This document shows, piece after piece, positions 28,383 through 37,998 of a DNA stretch of 64,000 nucleotides; the first letter of the stretch is position 1; each line of letters starts with the position of its first letter. Source of the DNA: Nocardioides sp. (GTDB taxonomy: Bacteria; Actinomycetota; Actinomycetes; Propionibacteriales; Nocardioidaceae). The stretch covers positions 62,001 to 126,000 of the forward strand of contig JAICHQ010000001.1 of the NCBI GenBank assembly GCA_025924815.1, in the 5' to 3' direction. Under the pieces are notes generated by a model. The model did not search any database. It saw nothing but the letters and a program-made list of their open reading frames with translations, and was not told the DNA's origin. The position numbers were made by a program, and so were the translations under genes.

Positions 28383-29464
28383 CGGGTCGCCTCCGGGGCT
28401 CGGAGCAGCACCAGCTCGGAGCAGAAGCCGGGGCCCATCGCGAGCATCAGTCCGTACGACCCGGGCCGGGGTGGACGGTCGGTGAGGGTGTCGGCCAGCA
28501 CGTGGAGCACCGACGCCGACGACAGGTTGCCGATGCGCGCCAACGAGTCCCACGTGACCTGCAGCGCCTCGCGCTCCAGGCCCAGCGCCTCCTGCATCGC
28601 CTCGAGCACCTTCGGTCCGCCCGGGTGCGCGACGTACCACTCGACGTCGCGCTGGGTGAGCCCGTGGTCGGCCAGGAAGCCGCGCACGTCCTCACCGACG
28701 TAGCGCTCGACCAGGGTCGGCACGTTGCTGTCGAGGACGATCTTCAGCCCGGTCGAGCCGACGTCCCAGCCCATCGTCCGTTCGGAGTCGGGGTAGAGCC
28801 GGCTGCGGGCCGCCAGCACGTCGGGCTGCACGACGCTGTGCGCGTGGTGGTCGCGGGCCCGCTCGGCGCCGACGGCGACGACCGCTGCCGCCCCGTCGCC
28901 GAACAGGCCGCTGGCGACGAGGTTGGCCAGGGAGGTGTCGTCGCGCTGCAAGGTCAGCGAGCACAGCTCGACCGACATCAGCACCGCGACGCTGCGCGGG
29001 TGACCGACCAGGTAGTCGTGCAGGCGTGCCACCCCGGCCGCGCCGGCGACGCAGCCGAGCCCGACGAGGGGGACGCGAACGACGTCGGGCCGCATCCCGA
29101 TCAGGGCGGCGACCCGAGCGTCGAGGGACGGTACGGCGAGGCCGGTCACCGTCGCGGACACGATCAGGTCGGCGTCCTCCGGCGTGAGCCCCGCCGCCTT
29201 GAGGGCGTCGGTGACCGCCCGGGCGCCGAGCTCGACCCCGGCCTCGATGAACGCGTCGTTGGACTCGGTGAAGCCCGTCATCTGCCCGTAGCGCTCGAGC
29301 GGCACCGCGAGGTGCCGCGTGTCGACGCAGGCGTTGGCGTGGATCCGCGCCACGACGCCCTCGTCGACCGAGCCACGCAGGAGGTCGTGGGTGAACGACC
29401 GGGTCAGCTCGGTCTGGGGATAGCGGTGCTCGGGGAGCACCCCGCGGACGCTCAGTACTCGCAT
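28379..29464 (-). CDS. Type III polyketide synthase
   Basis: Active-site Cys PLVGLGCVAGAAGVARL; His in WYVAHPGGPKVLEAM; Asn in GNLSSASVLHVLADTL. Confidence 0.93.
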   Translation of the reverse strand: MRVLSVRGVLPEHRYPQTELTRSFTHDLLRGSVDEGVVARIHANACVDTRHLAVPLERYGQMTGFTESNDAFIEAGVELGARAVTDALKAAGLTPEDADLIVSATVTGLAVPSLDARVAALIGMRPDVVRVPLVGLGCVAGAAGVARLHDYLVGHPRSVAVLMSVELCSLTLQRDDTSLANLVASGLFGDGAAAVVAVGAERARDHHAHSVVQPDVLAARSRLYPDSERTMGWDVGSTGLKIVLDSNVPTLVERYVGEDVRGFLADHGLTQRDVEWYVAHPGGPKVLEAMQEALGLEREALQVTWDSLARIGNLSSASVLHVLADTLTDRPPRPGSYGLMLAMGPGFCSELVLLRAPEATR

Positions 29465-29550
29465 GATGTCTCCTCGTGCGCGGGGTCCGCGGGGTTCAAT
29501 CGACGGTCGGTTCGGGGTGCCGGCGGCGGCGTTCACCGGCCCCCAGGCGG

Positions 29551-30384
29551 TCACGACGCGACCACCGTGATCAAGACGACGTCGACCAGCGCGATTGCGA
29601 TCGCCGCCTGGAACGGCGTACGCCCACGGCCGACGGCCGCCACCACCGCGAGCAGGGCCACCGCGACCAGGGCCCCCCACGCCCAGGCGCCCGGCGCGCC
29701 CGGGCCGAGGGCGGCGACGAGGGAGGCGATCACGAGGAGCACGACGGCGGCCGCGCGACTGATACCGGCACCGAGGCGGTGCGGCAGCCCACGCACCCCG
29801 GTGGCCGCGTCGGCGACCAGGTCGGGCAGCGTGTTCAGGAAGTGGGCCGCGACCCCGAGCGCCGCCGCGGCCGCCATCATCCATGCCGGCGGCCAGTGGT
29901 GGGGTACGTCGGCCAGGGTGACGACGGCCGGCAGCGTCCCGAACGCGGCGGCGTACGGCAGCCACGACCACGCCGTGCCCTTGAGCACGAGGTTGTAGAG
30001 GTGGCCCGAGGCGACGCCGAGACCGAGGTTCACCAGTCCGCTGCGCCAGCCGACCAGCAGCGACAGCACCACACACGCGCCCGCGGCGACGACCAGCCAC
30101 GTCAGCACGGTCGACGGCTCGAGCTCGCCGTTCGCCACCGGCTTGTCGGCGCGACCGACCCGGCGGTCGCGGTCGGCGTCGAGGAGGTCGTTGCCCCAGC
30201 CGATGGTGAGCTGCCCGGCGAGGACGGCGGCGGTCACGACCACTCCCCGGGCCACCGACAGGTCCTGCCCGGCCGCGAGCAGCGCGACGACGGTGGTGAC
30301 CGCGAGGCACGGACCGAGGTGGGCGGCGCGCAGCAACGGAAGCACGTGCCCAGCATCGCGCGGGGCCCCTACCCAGGCGGTCAC
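29551..30384 (-). CDS. UbiA family prenyltransferase
   Basis: WGNDLLDADRDRRVGRADKPVANGEL (N/DxxDxxxD) and second region LPDLVADAATGVRGLP; GTG 30384 with GAGGGGA RBS. Confidence 0.9.
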   Translation of the reverse strand: MTAWVGAPRDAGHVLPLLRAAHLGPCLAVTTVVALLAAGQDLSVARGVVVTAAVLAGQLTIGWGNDLLDADRDRRVGRADKPVANGELEPSTVLTWLVVAAGACVVLSLLVGWRSGLVNLGLGVASGHLYNLVLKGTAWSWLPYAAAFGTLPAVVTLADVPHHWPPAWMMAAAAALGVAAHFLNTLPDLVADAATGVRGLPHRLGAGISRAAAVVLLVIASLVAALGPGAPGAWAWGALVAVALLAVVAAVGRGRTPFQAAIAIALVDVVLITVVAS

Positions 30385-30611
30385 GGTCTCGTCCCCTCGC
30401 TCCAAAGGCCGTCCGTACCCCTGTGGGCCTCGCACACACGTGACCTGCGGGCACGCTGCCCGACACCCGACCCTGCCGCACCCCTGACGCCCGTGCGTCG
30501 GAACCCCGGGGAGGGCTCAGGGCCTCACCCGATGTGAACGACGCCGGCTCCCGGCAGAGTGGATGACACCGGGGATCCGCCCTGGTCATCACAGCAAGGA
30601 CGTGCACCACC

Positions 30612-30863
30612 ATGAACGACATCCGCGACAGCTTCGCCCGACACGGACTGGTCCGGTCGCGCGACCGGCACCTGCTGGGGGGCGTGTGCGCCGGCCTGGG
30701 CAGCCGGTTCGGCCTCGGACCGTGGACCGCCCGGCGGGTGTTCGTGCTGCTGCTCCTGGTGCTGCCGGGCAGCCAGCTCCTGATCTACCCGATCCTGTGG
30801 ATCCTGATGCCACGGGCGGAGGGCGTGGAGCAGGGTCGGCCCCGGACGGCTCCGGCGACCTGA
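30612..30863 (+). CDS. PspC domain-containing protein
   Basis: LVRSRDRHLLGGVCAGLGSRFGLGPWTARRVFVLLLLVLPGSQLLIYPILWILMPRA. Confidence 0.88.
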   Translation: MNDIRDSFARHGLVRSRDRHLLGGVCAGLGSRFGLGPWTARRVFVLLLLVLPGSQLLIYPILWILMPRAEGVEQGRPRTAPAT

Positions 30864-30899
30864 TCCTCGGCCCCGCCGGGCCTGCCCTACGCTCCGGGC

Positions 30900-32255
30900 A
30901 TGGGCGGATCGGGAGTGGACCCGGCGCGGGTGGCCGCGCTCAAGGAGCGCGAGGACGCCACGTTCGTGGCGGCGCGGCCGCGCAGCCAGGAGCTGTGGGC
31001 CGCCGGGCACCGGGTGATGCCGAACGGCGTGCCGATGAGCTGGCTGCGCACGTCGTACGACCACCTGCCGCTGTTCATCGAGTCGGCCGCCGGTGCGCGG
31101 CTGCTCGACGTCGACGGTCACGAGTACGCCGACTTCAACATCGCCGACATGTCCATGTTCACCGGCTACGGCCCGGCTCCCGTGGTCGAGGCGGTGAGCC
31201 GGCAGGTCGTCCGCGGGTCGCAGTACCTGCTGCCGACCGAGGACTCGATCTGGGTCGCCGGCGAGCTGGCGCGGCGCTACGGCCTCCCGCTGTGGCAGTT
31301 CACGCTGGCGGCGTCGAGCGCCAACACCGAGGTGATCCGGATCGCCCGGTCCTCCACCGGCCGCGAGAAGGTGCTCTTCTTCGACGGCAAGTACCACGGC
31401 CACTTCGACGACGTCCTCGTCGAGATCGAGGACGGCCACCTGGTGCCGGAGGAGCACGGCCTGCCGCGCGACGTCACCGCCCGCACGCTCGTCGTACCGT
31501 TCAACGACCTCGAGGCTCTCGAACGCGCGCTCGCGGGGCGGGAGGTGGCGGTGGTGATCACCGAGCCCGCGCTCACCAACAACGTCGGCCTCCTGATGCC
31601 CGACAACGGCTTCCACGACGGGCTGCGTGAGCTGACCCGGCGGACCGGCACGTTGCTGGCCCACGACGAGACCCATACCCAGGTCGTCGGTCCCGGCGGC
31701 CTCACCGCGCAGTGGGGGCTCGCGCCGGACTTCGTGACGGTGGGCAAGTCGATCGCCGCGGGGATCCCGTTGGGGGCCTACGGGATGACCGAGGAGGTGG
31801 CGGCAGTCCTGCAGCGCCCCGCCGGGCGTGACGACCGGAAGCCACAGGTCGCGGTCGGCGGCACGCTGTTCGGGAACCCGGTCTCCATGGCCGCGGCACG
31901 GGCGGCGATGGGCGAGGTCCTGACCGACGAGGCCTACGCCCACACCCAACGGCTCGGTGGCCGGCTCTCCGACGGGCTGGCCGAGGTGGTCGCCGCCTCG
32001 GGACTGCGCTGGACGACGCACCGGTTCTGGCCGCGCAGCGGGATGACGTTCGCCCCGACCATGGCGCGGACGGCGGCCGAGGCGATCGTGGATCTCGACG
32101 TGCCCCTGCGCCGCCTCGCGCGGGTCTACCTCGCCAACCGGGGGGTCTGGGACGCCATCGTCGGCGCCGGTCCCACCTGCTGCGTCGCCGCCACCGACGA
32201 GGACGTCGACGCCTACCTCGCGGCCTTCACCGGCCTCGTCGCCGAGCTGACCTGA
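30900..32255 (+). CDS. Class III (glutamate-1-semialdehyde-aminomutase-like) aminotransferase
   Basis: FFDGKYHGHFDDVLV; PLP Lys in DFVTVGKSIAAGIPLGAYGMT; DETHTQVVGPGGL. Confidence 0.88.
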   Translation: MGGSGVDPARVAALKEREDATFVAARPRSQELWAAGHRVMPNGVPMSWLRTSYDHLPLFIESAAGARLLDVDGHEYADFNIADMSMFTGYGPAPVVEAVSRQVVRGSQYLLPTEDSIWVAGELARRYGLPLWQFTLAASSANTEVIRIARSSTGREKVLFFDGKYHGHFDDVLVEIEDGHLVPEEHGLPRDVTARTLVVPFNDLEALERALAGREVAVVITEPALTNNVGLLMPDNGFHDGLRELTRRTGTLLAHDETHTQVVGPGGLTAQWGLAPDFVTVGKSIAAGIPLGAYGMTEEVAAVLQRPAGRDDRKPQVAVGGTLFGNPVSMAAARAAMGEVLTDEAYAHTQRLGGRLSDGLAEVVAASGLRWTTHRFWPRSGMTFAPTMARTAAEAIVDLDVPLRRLARVYLANRGVWDAIVGAGPTCCVAATDEDVDAYLAAFTGLVAELT

Positions 32256-32261
32256 CCTCGC

Positions 32262-32894
32262 TCAGCGCCGGTGCAGCCGGACCACGAGGTCGGTCTTGTG
32301 GTGTGCACCCGCACCCAGGGCGACCGCGCGCCCGCGGCGCTCGTCGACCTCCACGTCCCATCCACCGCGCTCGACGGCGGCGCCGCGGACCTGGTCGGGG
32401 CTGACGTAGTCGTCCGGGTCGCAGCCCTGCTCCAGGGCGTGGTCGCGGTCGATGTCCGCGTGGTGGACCACCAGCAGCGTGCCGCCCGGGGCCACCAGGT
32501 CGAGCAGCCGCCGCTCGGCCTCGCCGGTCGGCGACCGCAGGAGCGCGGGATACATGACGCTGACCAGGTCGTACGGCGCGCCCGGCAGCGACGCCTCGAG
32601 GAGACCGGCAGCAACGCCCTCGACCCGCACGCCGGCGGTCGCGGCCATCGCCTCGGTGCGTGCGACCGCCTTGGCCGAGATGTCCAACGCGGTGACCTGC
32701 CAGCCCTGTCCGGCCAGCCACACCGAGTCGGCGCCCTCGCCGCACCCGACGTCGAGGGCACGGCCGGGGCGGAGTCCGGCGGCCTCGGCGACGAGCGCCT
32801 CGTTGGGGTCTCCGCTCCAGACCTGCTCGCCGGAGTAGCGCTCGTCCCACTCCTCGGCGGAGTGGGCGGGATGGCCGACGTGGTGCTCGCTCAC
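32262..32894 (-). CDS. Class I SAM-dependent methyltransferase
   Basis: WDERYSGEQVWSGDPNEALVAEAAGLRPGRALDVGCGEGADSVWLAGQGWQVTALDIS. Confidence 0.9.
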   Translation of the reverse strand: MSEHHVGHPAHSAEEWDERYSGEQVWSGDPNEALVAEAAGLRPGRALDVGCGEGADSVWLAGQGWQVTALDISAKAVARTEAMAATAGVRVEGVAAGLLEASLPGAPYDLVSVMYPALLRSPTGEAERRLLDLVAPGGTLLVVHHADIDRDHALEQGCDPDDYVSPDQVRGAAVERGGWDVEVDERRGRAVALGAGAHHKTDLVVRLHRR

Positions 32895-32990
32895 GGGACC
32901 AGTCTGCCCGAGCCGGACGACTCACCGCCGTGGTGGGCGTGGTCATCCGACCCGGCGGGGCACTGCCCGGCACGTCGTAGGCTCGCCGGC

Positions 32991-33455
32991 ATGGAGCGCG
33001 TGTGGATGTTCGACGACCTGGCGATCACCGTGGCCCGGATCGACTTCCTCGATCCGGCTCTCGTGGCAGAGCCCGACGTGCGCGAGCGCGGGGTGCGGGT
33101 CGAGATCCGGCCGGTGGGCTCGGCGACGGACGGGTCGGTCTACGCCTCCCCCACGCGCACCCTCGGGGCGGCGACCTGCCGGATCGACTTCCTGGAGTCC
33201 GCTCCCGGCGCGGCCGACCGGATGCACTGGCACCCGACGATGCTGGCGGGCGAACCGGGCGATCGGACGTTCGACCACGACATGCCGGCCGACCCGGCCG
33301 GCTGGCTGACCCGCTACCTCCACGGCCTCGGCGTCGACGCCGTCCGGGCGTCGGCCCAGGAGATCGGCGCGGCCGTCGACAGCGGCCTGGCCTGGGCGCG
33401 CGCGACCCCGTGGCCCGACGTGGAGCGCGACGAACGCGGCATGGCCGTCACCTGA
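32991..33455 (+). CDS. Hypothetical protein
   Basis: MERVWMFDDLAITVARIDFLDPALVAEPDVRERGVRVEIRPV...; good codon bias. Confidence 0.65.
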   Translation: MERVWMFDDLAITVARIDFLDPALVAEPDVRERGVRVEIRPVGSATDGSVYASPTRTLGAATCRIDFLESAPGAADRMHWHPTMLAGEPGDRTFDHDMPADPAGWLTRYLHGLGVDAVRASAQEIGAAVDSGLAWARATPWPDVERDERGMAVT

Positions 33456-33482
33456 CCCCGGACGGGTCGCAGCCGGCGAGCG

Positions 33483-35375
33483 TCAGCGCGGGAGCCGCAC
33501 CTCGAACGTCGAGGGTCGGGCGTCCGTCGGCGGGAGGTACGTCGCGTCCCCGCCGTGCCGGCGCGCGATCTCGCGCACGAGGTAGAGCCCGAGCCCGGTG
33601 CCGCCGGCCGGGCCGCTCAGGGCGAACCGCTCGAACAGCCGGCCCTCCAGGTCGAGCGGGATCCCGTCGCCGCCGTCGGTGACCATGATCGACACGTCCT
33701 CGTCCGCAGTGACTCCCAGGCCGATGGGCGGGGCGCCGTGTCGCACGGCGTTGTCGAGGAGGTTGTCGAGAAGCTGGGCCAGCCGGCCGGGGTCGGCCCG
33801 GAGGACGACGTCCTCGGGGATCTTGACCTCGAGCCTGGCACCGGGCCGGGACGCCTGGATGCGGGAGGCGGCGCCCTGCACGACCTCGGTGAGCGACACC
33901 TCCTCGAGCCGGAAGGGCAGGGTCTCGCCGTCCGCGCGTGCCGCCGAGGCCAGGTCACCGGCGAGTCGGCGGAGACGTTCGGCGCTGCTGCGGATGCCGG
34001 CGAGCAGCGTGTTGCGCTGAGCGACCGACATCTCGTCCCACGACCGGCGCAGGGCGCCGGCGGACCCGTCGATGACGGCGGTCGGGTTGCGCAGCTCGTG
34101 GGCGGTCACGGCCAGCATCTGCACCCGCTGGTCGACGAACGAGCGACGCTCCTCCTCGTGCTTGCGCTGCCGGGTCTGGTCGTGGGTGACCTTGGCGTAC
34201 CCGACGTGCTGGCCCGCGTCGTCGTACACCGGCGTGATCACCACGCTCGCCCAGAAGCGGCTCCCGTCGCGGCGCAGCCGCCAGCCCTCCTCCGCGAAGC
34301 CGCCCTGGCGCAGCGCCAGGGCGAGGTTGTGCTCGGGGTGACCGCTGTCCTGCTCCTCGGGAGGGTAGAAGACCCGGAAGTGCTGACCGATGATCTCGTC
34401 GGCGGAGTATCCCTTGATCCGCTGGGCGCCCGCGTTCCAGCTCACCACGTTGCCCTCGACGTCGAGCATGTAGATCGCGTACTCACGCACCGCGGTCACC
34501 AGCCGCCGGAAGTTCTCCTCACTGCGCTGCAGCTCGCTCTCGACCGCACGCTGCGAGGTGACGTCCTGGACCTGCCCGAAGAGGTAGAGCACCTGCCGCT
34601 GGGTGTCGCGGATCGGCGCGAGCGTCACCCGCACGACCCGCGACGGCTCCTCACCCTCCGGCGCCGGGAGGAAGTGCTCGAACGACGCGAGGTCGGCCCC
34701 GAGGGTGCCGATGTCGTCGAGGCAACGGTCCAGGTCCTCGCCCTGACCCATCGTGAGGCGCCCGTAGTCGACACCGACGAGGTCGTACGGTGCGCACGAC
34801 ATCAGGCCGGCCAGCGCCCGGTTGGCCCGGACCACGGTCCCGCTCGAGGTGAGGGTGGCCATCCCGATCTCCGCCCGGTCGAAGAGGTCGCGGAACTGCT
34901 GGAGGTGCTCGCTGACCACCGCCTGCTCCTGTGGCAGCCTGTCCGGAACGGCCCGCGGGCGCACGACTCGCAGCGGCGTCCCGCGCCGGCCGTCGGCCAG
35001 GGCCGCGAGCAGGCGGTCGGGCAGCTCCTCCAAGGGGATGGACTTCTCCACGAGGTCGGCGGCGCCGAGCTCGCGGGCGCGGGCCGCGAGCTGCGGCTCC
35101 TCGAAGCCGGTGAACATCACGACCCGGGTCATCGGGCTGAGGGCCAGGATCGCGGGAAGAGCCTCCAACCCGTCCACCTTCGGCATCGAGGTGTCCAGGA
35201 GCAGCAGGGCGGGCTCGTGGCGGTAGGCGAGCAGGATGGCGTCGTCGCCGTTCGCCCCTTCGGCGACCACCTCGAACCCGGCCGACTGCAGCAGCATCCG
35301 GACCACGGCGCGGACCTCGGCGGAGTCGTCGACGAGGACGACGGAGGGTCGGTCCTCCGTCGCGCCACCGCTCAT
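33483..35375 (-). CDS. Hybrid signalling protein: REC-PAS-PAS-HisKA-HATPase
   Basis: REC VVLVDDSAEVRAVVRMLL...LLLLDTSMPKVDGLEALP; PAS boxes; HisKA TAHELRNPTAVIDGS; HATPase GTGLGLYLVREIARRHGG. Confidence 0.9.
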   Translation of the reverse strand: MSGGATEDRPSVVLVDDSAEVRAVVRMLLQSAGFEVVAEGANGDDAILLAYRHEPALLLLDTSMPKVDGLEALPAILALSPMTRVVMFTGFEEPQLAARARELGAADLVEKSIPLEELPDRLLAALADGRRGTPLRVVRPRAVPDRLPQEQAVVSEHLQQFRDLFDRAEIGMATLTSSGTVVRANRALAGLMSCAPYDLVGVDYGRLTMGQGEDLDRCLDDIGTLGADLASFEHFLPAPEGEEPSRVVRVTLAPIRDTQRQVLYLFGQVQDVTSQRAVESELQRSEENFRRLVTAVREYAIYMLDVEGNVVSWNAGAQRIKGYSADEIIGQHFRVFYPPEEQDSGHPEHNLALALRQGGFAEEGWRLRRDGSRFWASVVITPVYDDAGQHVGYAKVTHDQTRQRKHEEERRSFVDQRVQMLAVTAHELRNPTAVIDGSAGALRRSWDEMSVAQRNTLLAGIRSSAERLRRLAGDLASAARADGETLPFRLEEVSLTEVVQGAASRIQASRPGARLEVKIPEDVVLRADPGRLAQLLDNLLDNAVRHGAPPIGLGVTADEDVSIMVTDGGDGIPLDLEGRLFERFALSGPAGGTGLGLYLVREIARRHGGDATYLPPTDARPSTFEVRLPR

Positions 35376-35421
35376 GCCCCCCCGTGCCCATCCGTCGCTC
35401 AAGCATGTCCCTTTCTCGCGG

Positions 35422-37998
35422 TCAGGAGTCGGGGCAGAGCGTTCGCACCTCCCCCGGGGCGAGCTGCGGACCCGGCAGGTGGTCGGCCGCAAGTGAGCGT
35501 CCCAGGTTCCACGCGAGCCAGTCGTGGTCGTCGGCGCTGCGGTTCGCGAGCGCACAGCGGCGCTGGCCGGCCGGCAGACCGGCCAGCACGGGGACGGCGT
35601 CGTCGGAGAGGCTGCGCAGATAGCTCCAGTCGACCTTGCCGGTCGCGGCGTACCGGTCGAGGTTGTGGCGCGCGATCCAGGCGTCCGGGTTCACCGCGGC
35701 GAGCCCGAGCAGCGCGACGACGCCGGTGACCAGGGCGAAGCGCGGCAGCCACGCGGCCCGCAGCCCGATGCCGGCGGCGGCGACGGCCAGCACCAGCAGT
35801 CCGAGCCAGCCCTCGAAGACGTCGACGAGCAGCCGGAGCTGGGTGAAGCCGTAGGCGTCCTGGTAGAGGTCCATCCGGTGCAGCGCCGAGGCGACGACCA
35901 CCAGCGTCTGCACGCACAGCAGGCCGAGCGACAGGCGCATCCAGAGCCGGTCGGCCGGATCGTCCCGCGGCGCCTTCCGCGCGGCCGCCCAGACCACCAG
36001 CAGGATCAGCGCGGTGGCGACGGTGAGCTGGCCGAACCCCTGGTGGACGTAGTCGGCGTAGGTGAGCCCCGTCTGCCGCTCGACGTAGCCGCGCCCGCCG
36101 AAGACGGCTGCGGCCTGGGCGACCAGGAACGCCGCGAACACGGCGTTGACCACGACCACCGGCGCGAGCCACTCGAAGCGGTGGGCGACCGGGCGGACGG
36201 CAGCCCCGAAGACGTCGACGCGCGGCGGGTCGAGGGCGAGGTACGCCGCCGCCAGCACCAGGCCGCCCACGGCCACGGCGAGGAACGCCCGGATCACCAG
36301 CGAGCCGAGCGACAGGTCGGGCAGGAGCCTCGAGGACCACTCGGCCAGGAGGGCGTCCGCCGACACGAAGAGCGCGCCGAACACGAGCAGCCCCAGCACC
36401 GACCAGACCACGGTGCGCAGCAGCGCCGCGCCGTGACCCAGCCCGGTGCTGCGGCCGAGCGTGCGGCCCAGCCACGGCAGCCCGCGGAGCCCGGCCACCG
36501 GCCACGCGAGGCCGGACAGGACGAACCCGCCCAGGGTGCGGGCACCGGTCACGGCGCTGACGCAGAGCGCACCGCCGGCGACCAGGCAGAGCAGGACGAT
36601 CCAGGCCGTGTCGCGCAGGACGGTGGTCGCGGCGAGAAGCACGCACAGCCCGGCACAGGTCAGCGTCCACCTGTCGCGGCGACGCCCGGTCGTCGCCAGC
36701 ACCGACCCTCCCGACGCCAGCAGGACCACGAACGTGCCGAGGCCCGGCTCGTGGAAGGGCAGCATCCAGCCGCCGAGCACGCCGACGGCGACCGCCGTCA
36801 GGACGACGGACAGGCGCGCCGGCACGCGGCGGTCGGGCCAGAGGTCTCCGAAGATGCCGTCGAGCAGTGGTGGCGCGGGTACGGCGGGCGGCACGTCGGG
36901 CACGGACGGTGCGGCCGTCGGGGTCGAGATGCCGCGGGGCTCGAGGGGCAGCGAGACCCGGACCCGCGCACCCGCACGGCCGGGGCCGGGATCGTCGAAC
37001 CGGATCGAGCCGCCGTGCAGGTCGGTGACCCAGCGGGCGATGGCCAGGCCGAGGCCGGTCCCGCCACCGCCGTCGGTCGCGCCGAGCGTCCCGAACGGCT
37101 CGAAGACCCGCTCGCGGTCGGCCGGCGCGATCCCGGGTCCGTCGTCTCCGACCTCGAGCAGCCAGCGGTCACCGGCACGCGTCGCCGCGACCGCGACCGT
37201 GCCACCGGCCGGGCTGTGCCGCGACGCGTTGTCGAGCAGGTTGGCGACCAGCTGCCGCACCCGGGCCGGATCGGCGCGGGCGACCAGGTCGTCCGGCTCG
37301 ACCCGCACGGCGTACCGGACGTCGCGGCCGCTCACGCCCGCCTCGGCGGCAGCGGCCTCGAGCAGCGGTGCGAGCGCGACGGGCTCGGGACGCAGCGGAG
37401 CCCGGCCGGCGTCGACGCGGGCCAGGTCGAGGAGGTCCTCGACCAGGTGGCTCATCCGCTCGGCCTGCGCCAGCGCGGCCTCCAGCGAGGCGGGGTCGCG
37501 TGGCGCGACGCCGTCGACGAGGTTCTCCAGCAGAGCGCAGAGCCCCGCGAGCGGGGTGCGCAGCTCGTGGCTCACGTTGGCCACCAGCTCGCGTCGCTGC
37601 CGGTCGACCAGGGAGAGGTCGCGGGCCATCGTGTTGAAGGCCCGGGCCAGGTCGCCGACCTCGTCGGTGGAGGTGTCGGTGACGCGTACGGCGTAGTCGC
37701 CGGTCGCCATCCGGCCCGCGGCCGCGGTCATCTGGCGCAACGGCGAGGTCATGCCGACCGCCAGCAGCTGGGTGACGGCGAGCGCCAGCCCGATGGTGAC
37801 CGGGATGCTCAGCCAGACGGGCACGCCGCCGACGCGACCGAGGCTCGCGACCAGGGCGGCCGCGGTGACGCTGGCGGCCACCAGCAGGCCGAGCTTGACC
37901 TTCAGCGACCCGACTCCGGCGAGCGGCTGGGACAGCGGTGGGGACAGCGGTGGGGACAGCGGTGGGACCGGCCTTGGGGCCGGCGTGGGCGCCGTCAT
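35422..37998 (-). CDS. Sensor histidine kinase (HAMP-HisKA-HATPase) fused to a polytopic DUF4153/DUF4173-like membrane domain
   Basis: RRELVANVSHELRTPLAGL; GTGLGLAIARWVTDLHGG; followed by about 500 aa of multi-TM sequence ending YLRSLSDDAVPVLAGLPAGQRRCALANR. Confidence 0.85.
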   Translation of the reverse strand: MTAPTPAPRPVPPLSPPLSPPLSQPLAGVGSLKVKLGLLVAASVTAAALVASLGRVGGVPVWLSIPVTIGLALAVTQLLAVGMTSPLRQMTAAAGRMATGDYAVRVTDTSTDEVGDLARAFNTMARDLSLVDRQRRELVANVSHELRTPLAGLCALLENLVDGVAPRDPASLEAALAQAERMSHLVEDLLDLARVDAGRAPLRPEPVALAPLLEAAAAEAGVSGRDVRYAVRVEPDDLVARADPARVRQLVANLLDNASRHSPAGGTVAVAATRAGDRWLLEVGDDGPGIAPADRERVFEPFGTLGATDGGGGTGLGLAIARWVTDLHGGSIRFDDPGPGRAGARVRVSLPLEPRGISTPTAAPSVPDVPPAVPAPPLLDGIFGDLWPDRRVPARLSVVLTAVAVGVLGGWMLPFHEPGLGTFVVLLASGGSVLATTGRRRDRWTLTCAGLCVLLAATTVLRDTAWIVLLCLVAGGALCVSAVTGARTLGGFVLSGLAWPVAGLRGLPWLGRTLGRSTGLGHGAALLRTVVWSVLGLLVFGALFVSADALLAEWSSRLLPDLSLGSLVIRAFLAVAVGGLVLAAAYLALDPPRVDVFGAAVRPVAHRFEWLAPVVVVNAVFAAFLVAQAAAVFGGRGYVERQTGLTYADYVHQGFGQLTVATALILLVVWAAARKAPRDDPADRLWMRLSLGLLCVQTLVVVASALHRMDLYQDAYGFTQLRLLVDVFEGWLGLLVLAVAAAGIGLRAAWLPRFALVTGVVALLGLAAVNPDAWIARHNLDRYAATGKVDWSYLRSLSDDAVPVLAGLPAGQRRCALANRSADDHDWLAWNLGRSLAADHLPGPQLAPGEVRTLCPDS
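37928..37968. repeat. In-frame 12-bp tandem repeat (GGGGACAGCGGT) near the 5' end of the histidine-kinase gene
   Basis: tgggacagcggt ggggacagcggt ggggacagcggt ggga; encodes PLSPPLSPPLSQPL. Confidence 0.85.

Noticed and set aside
26198-30384. Carotenoid biosynthesis cluster (idi plus GGR-like plus UbiA)
   Set aside because: No phytoene synthase or CrtI in the run; the type III PKS and ICMT-like methyltransferase indicate a prenylated polyketide pathway instead.
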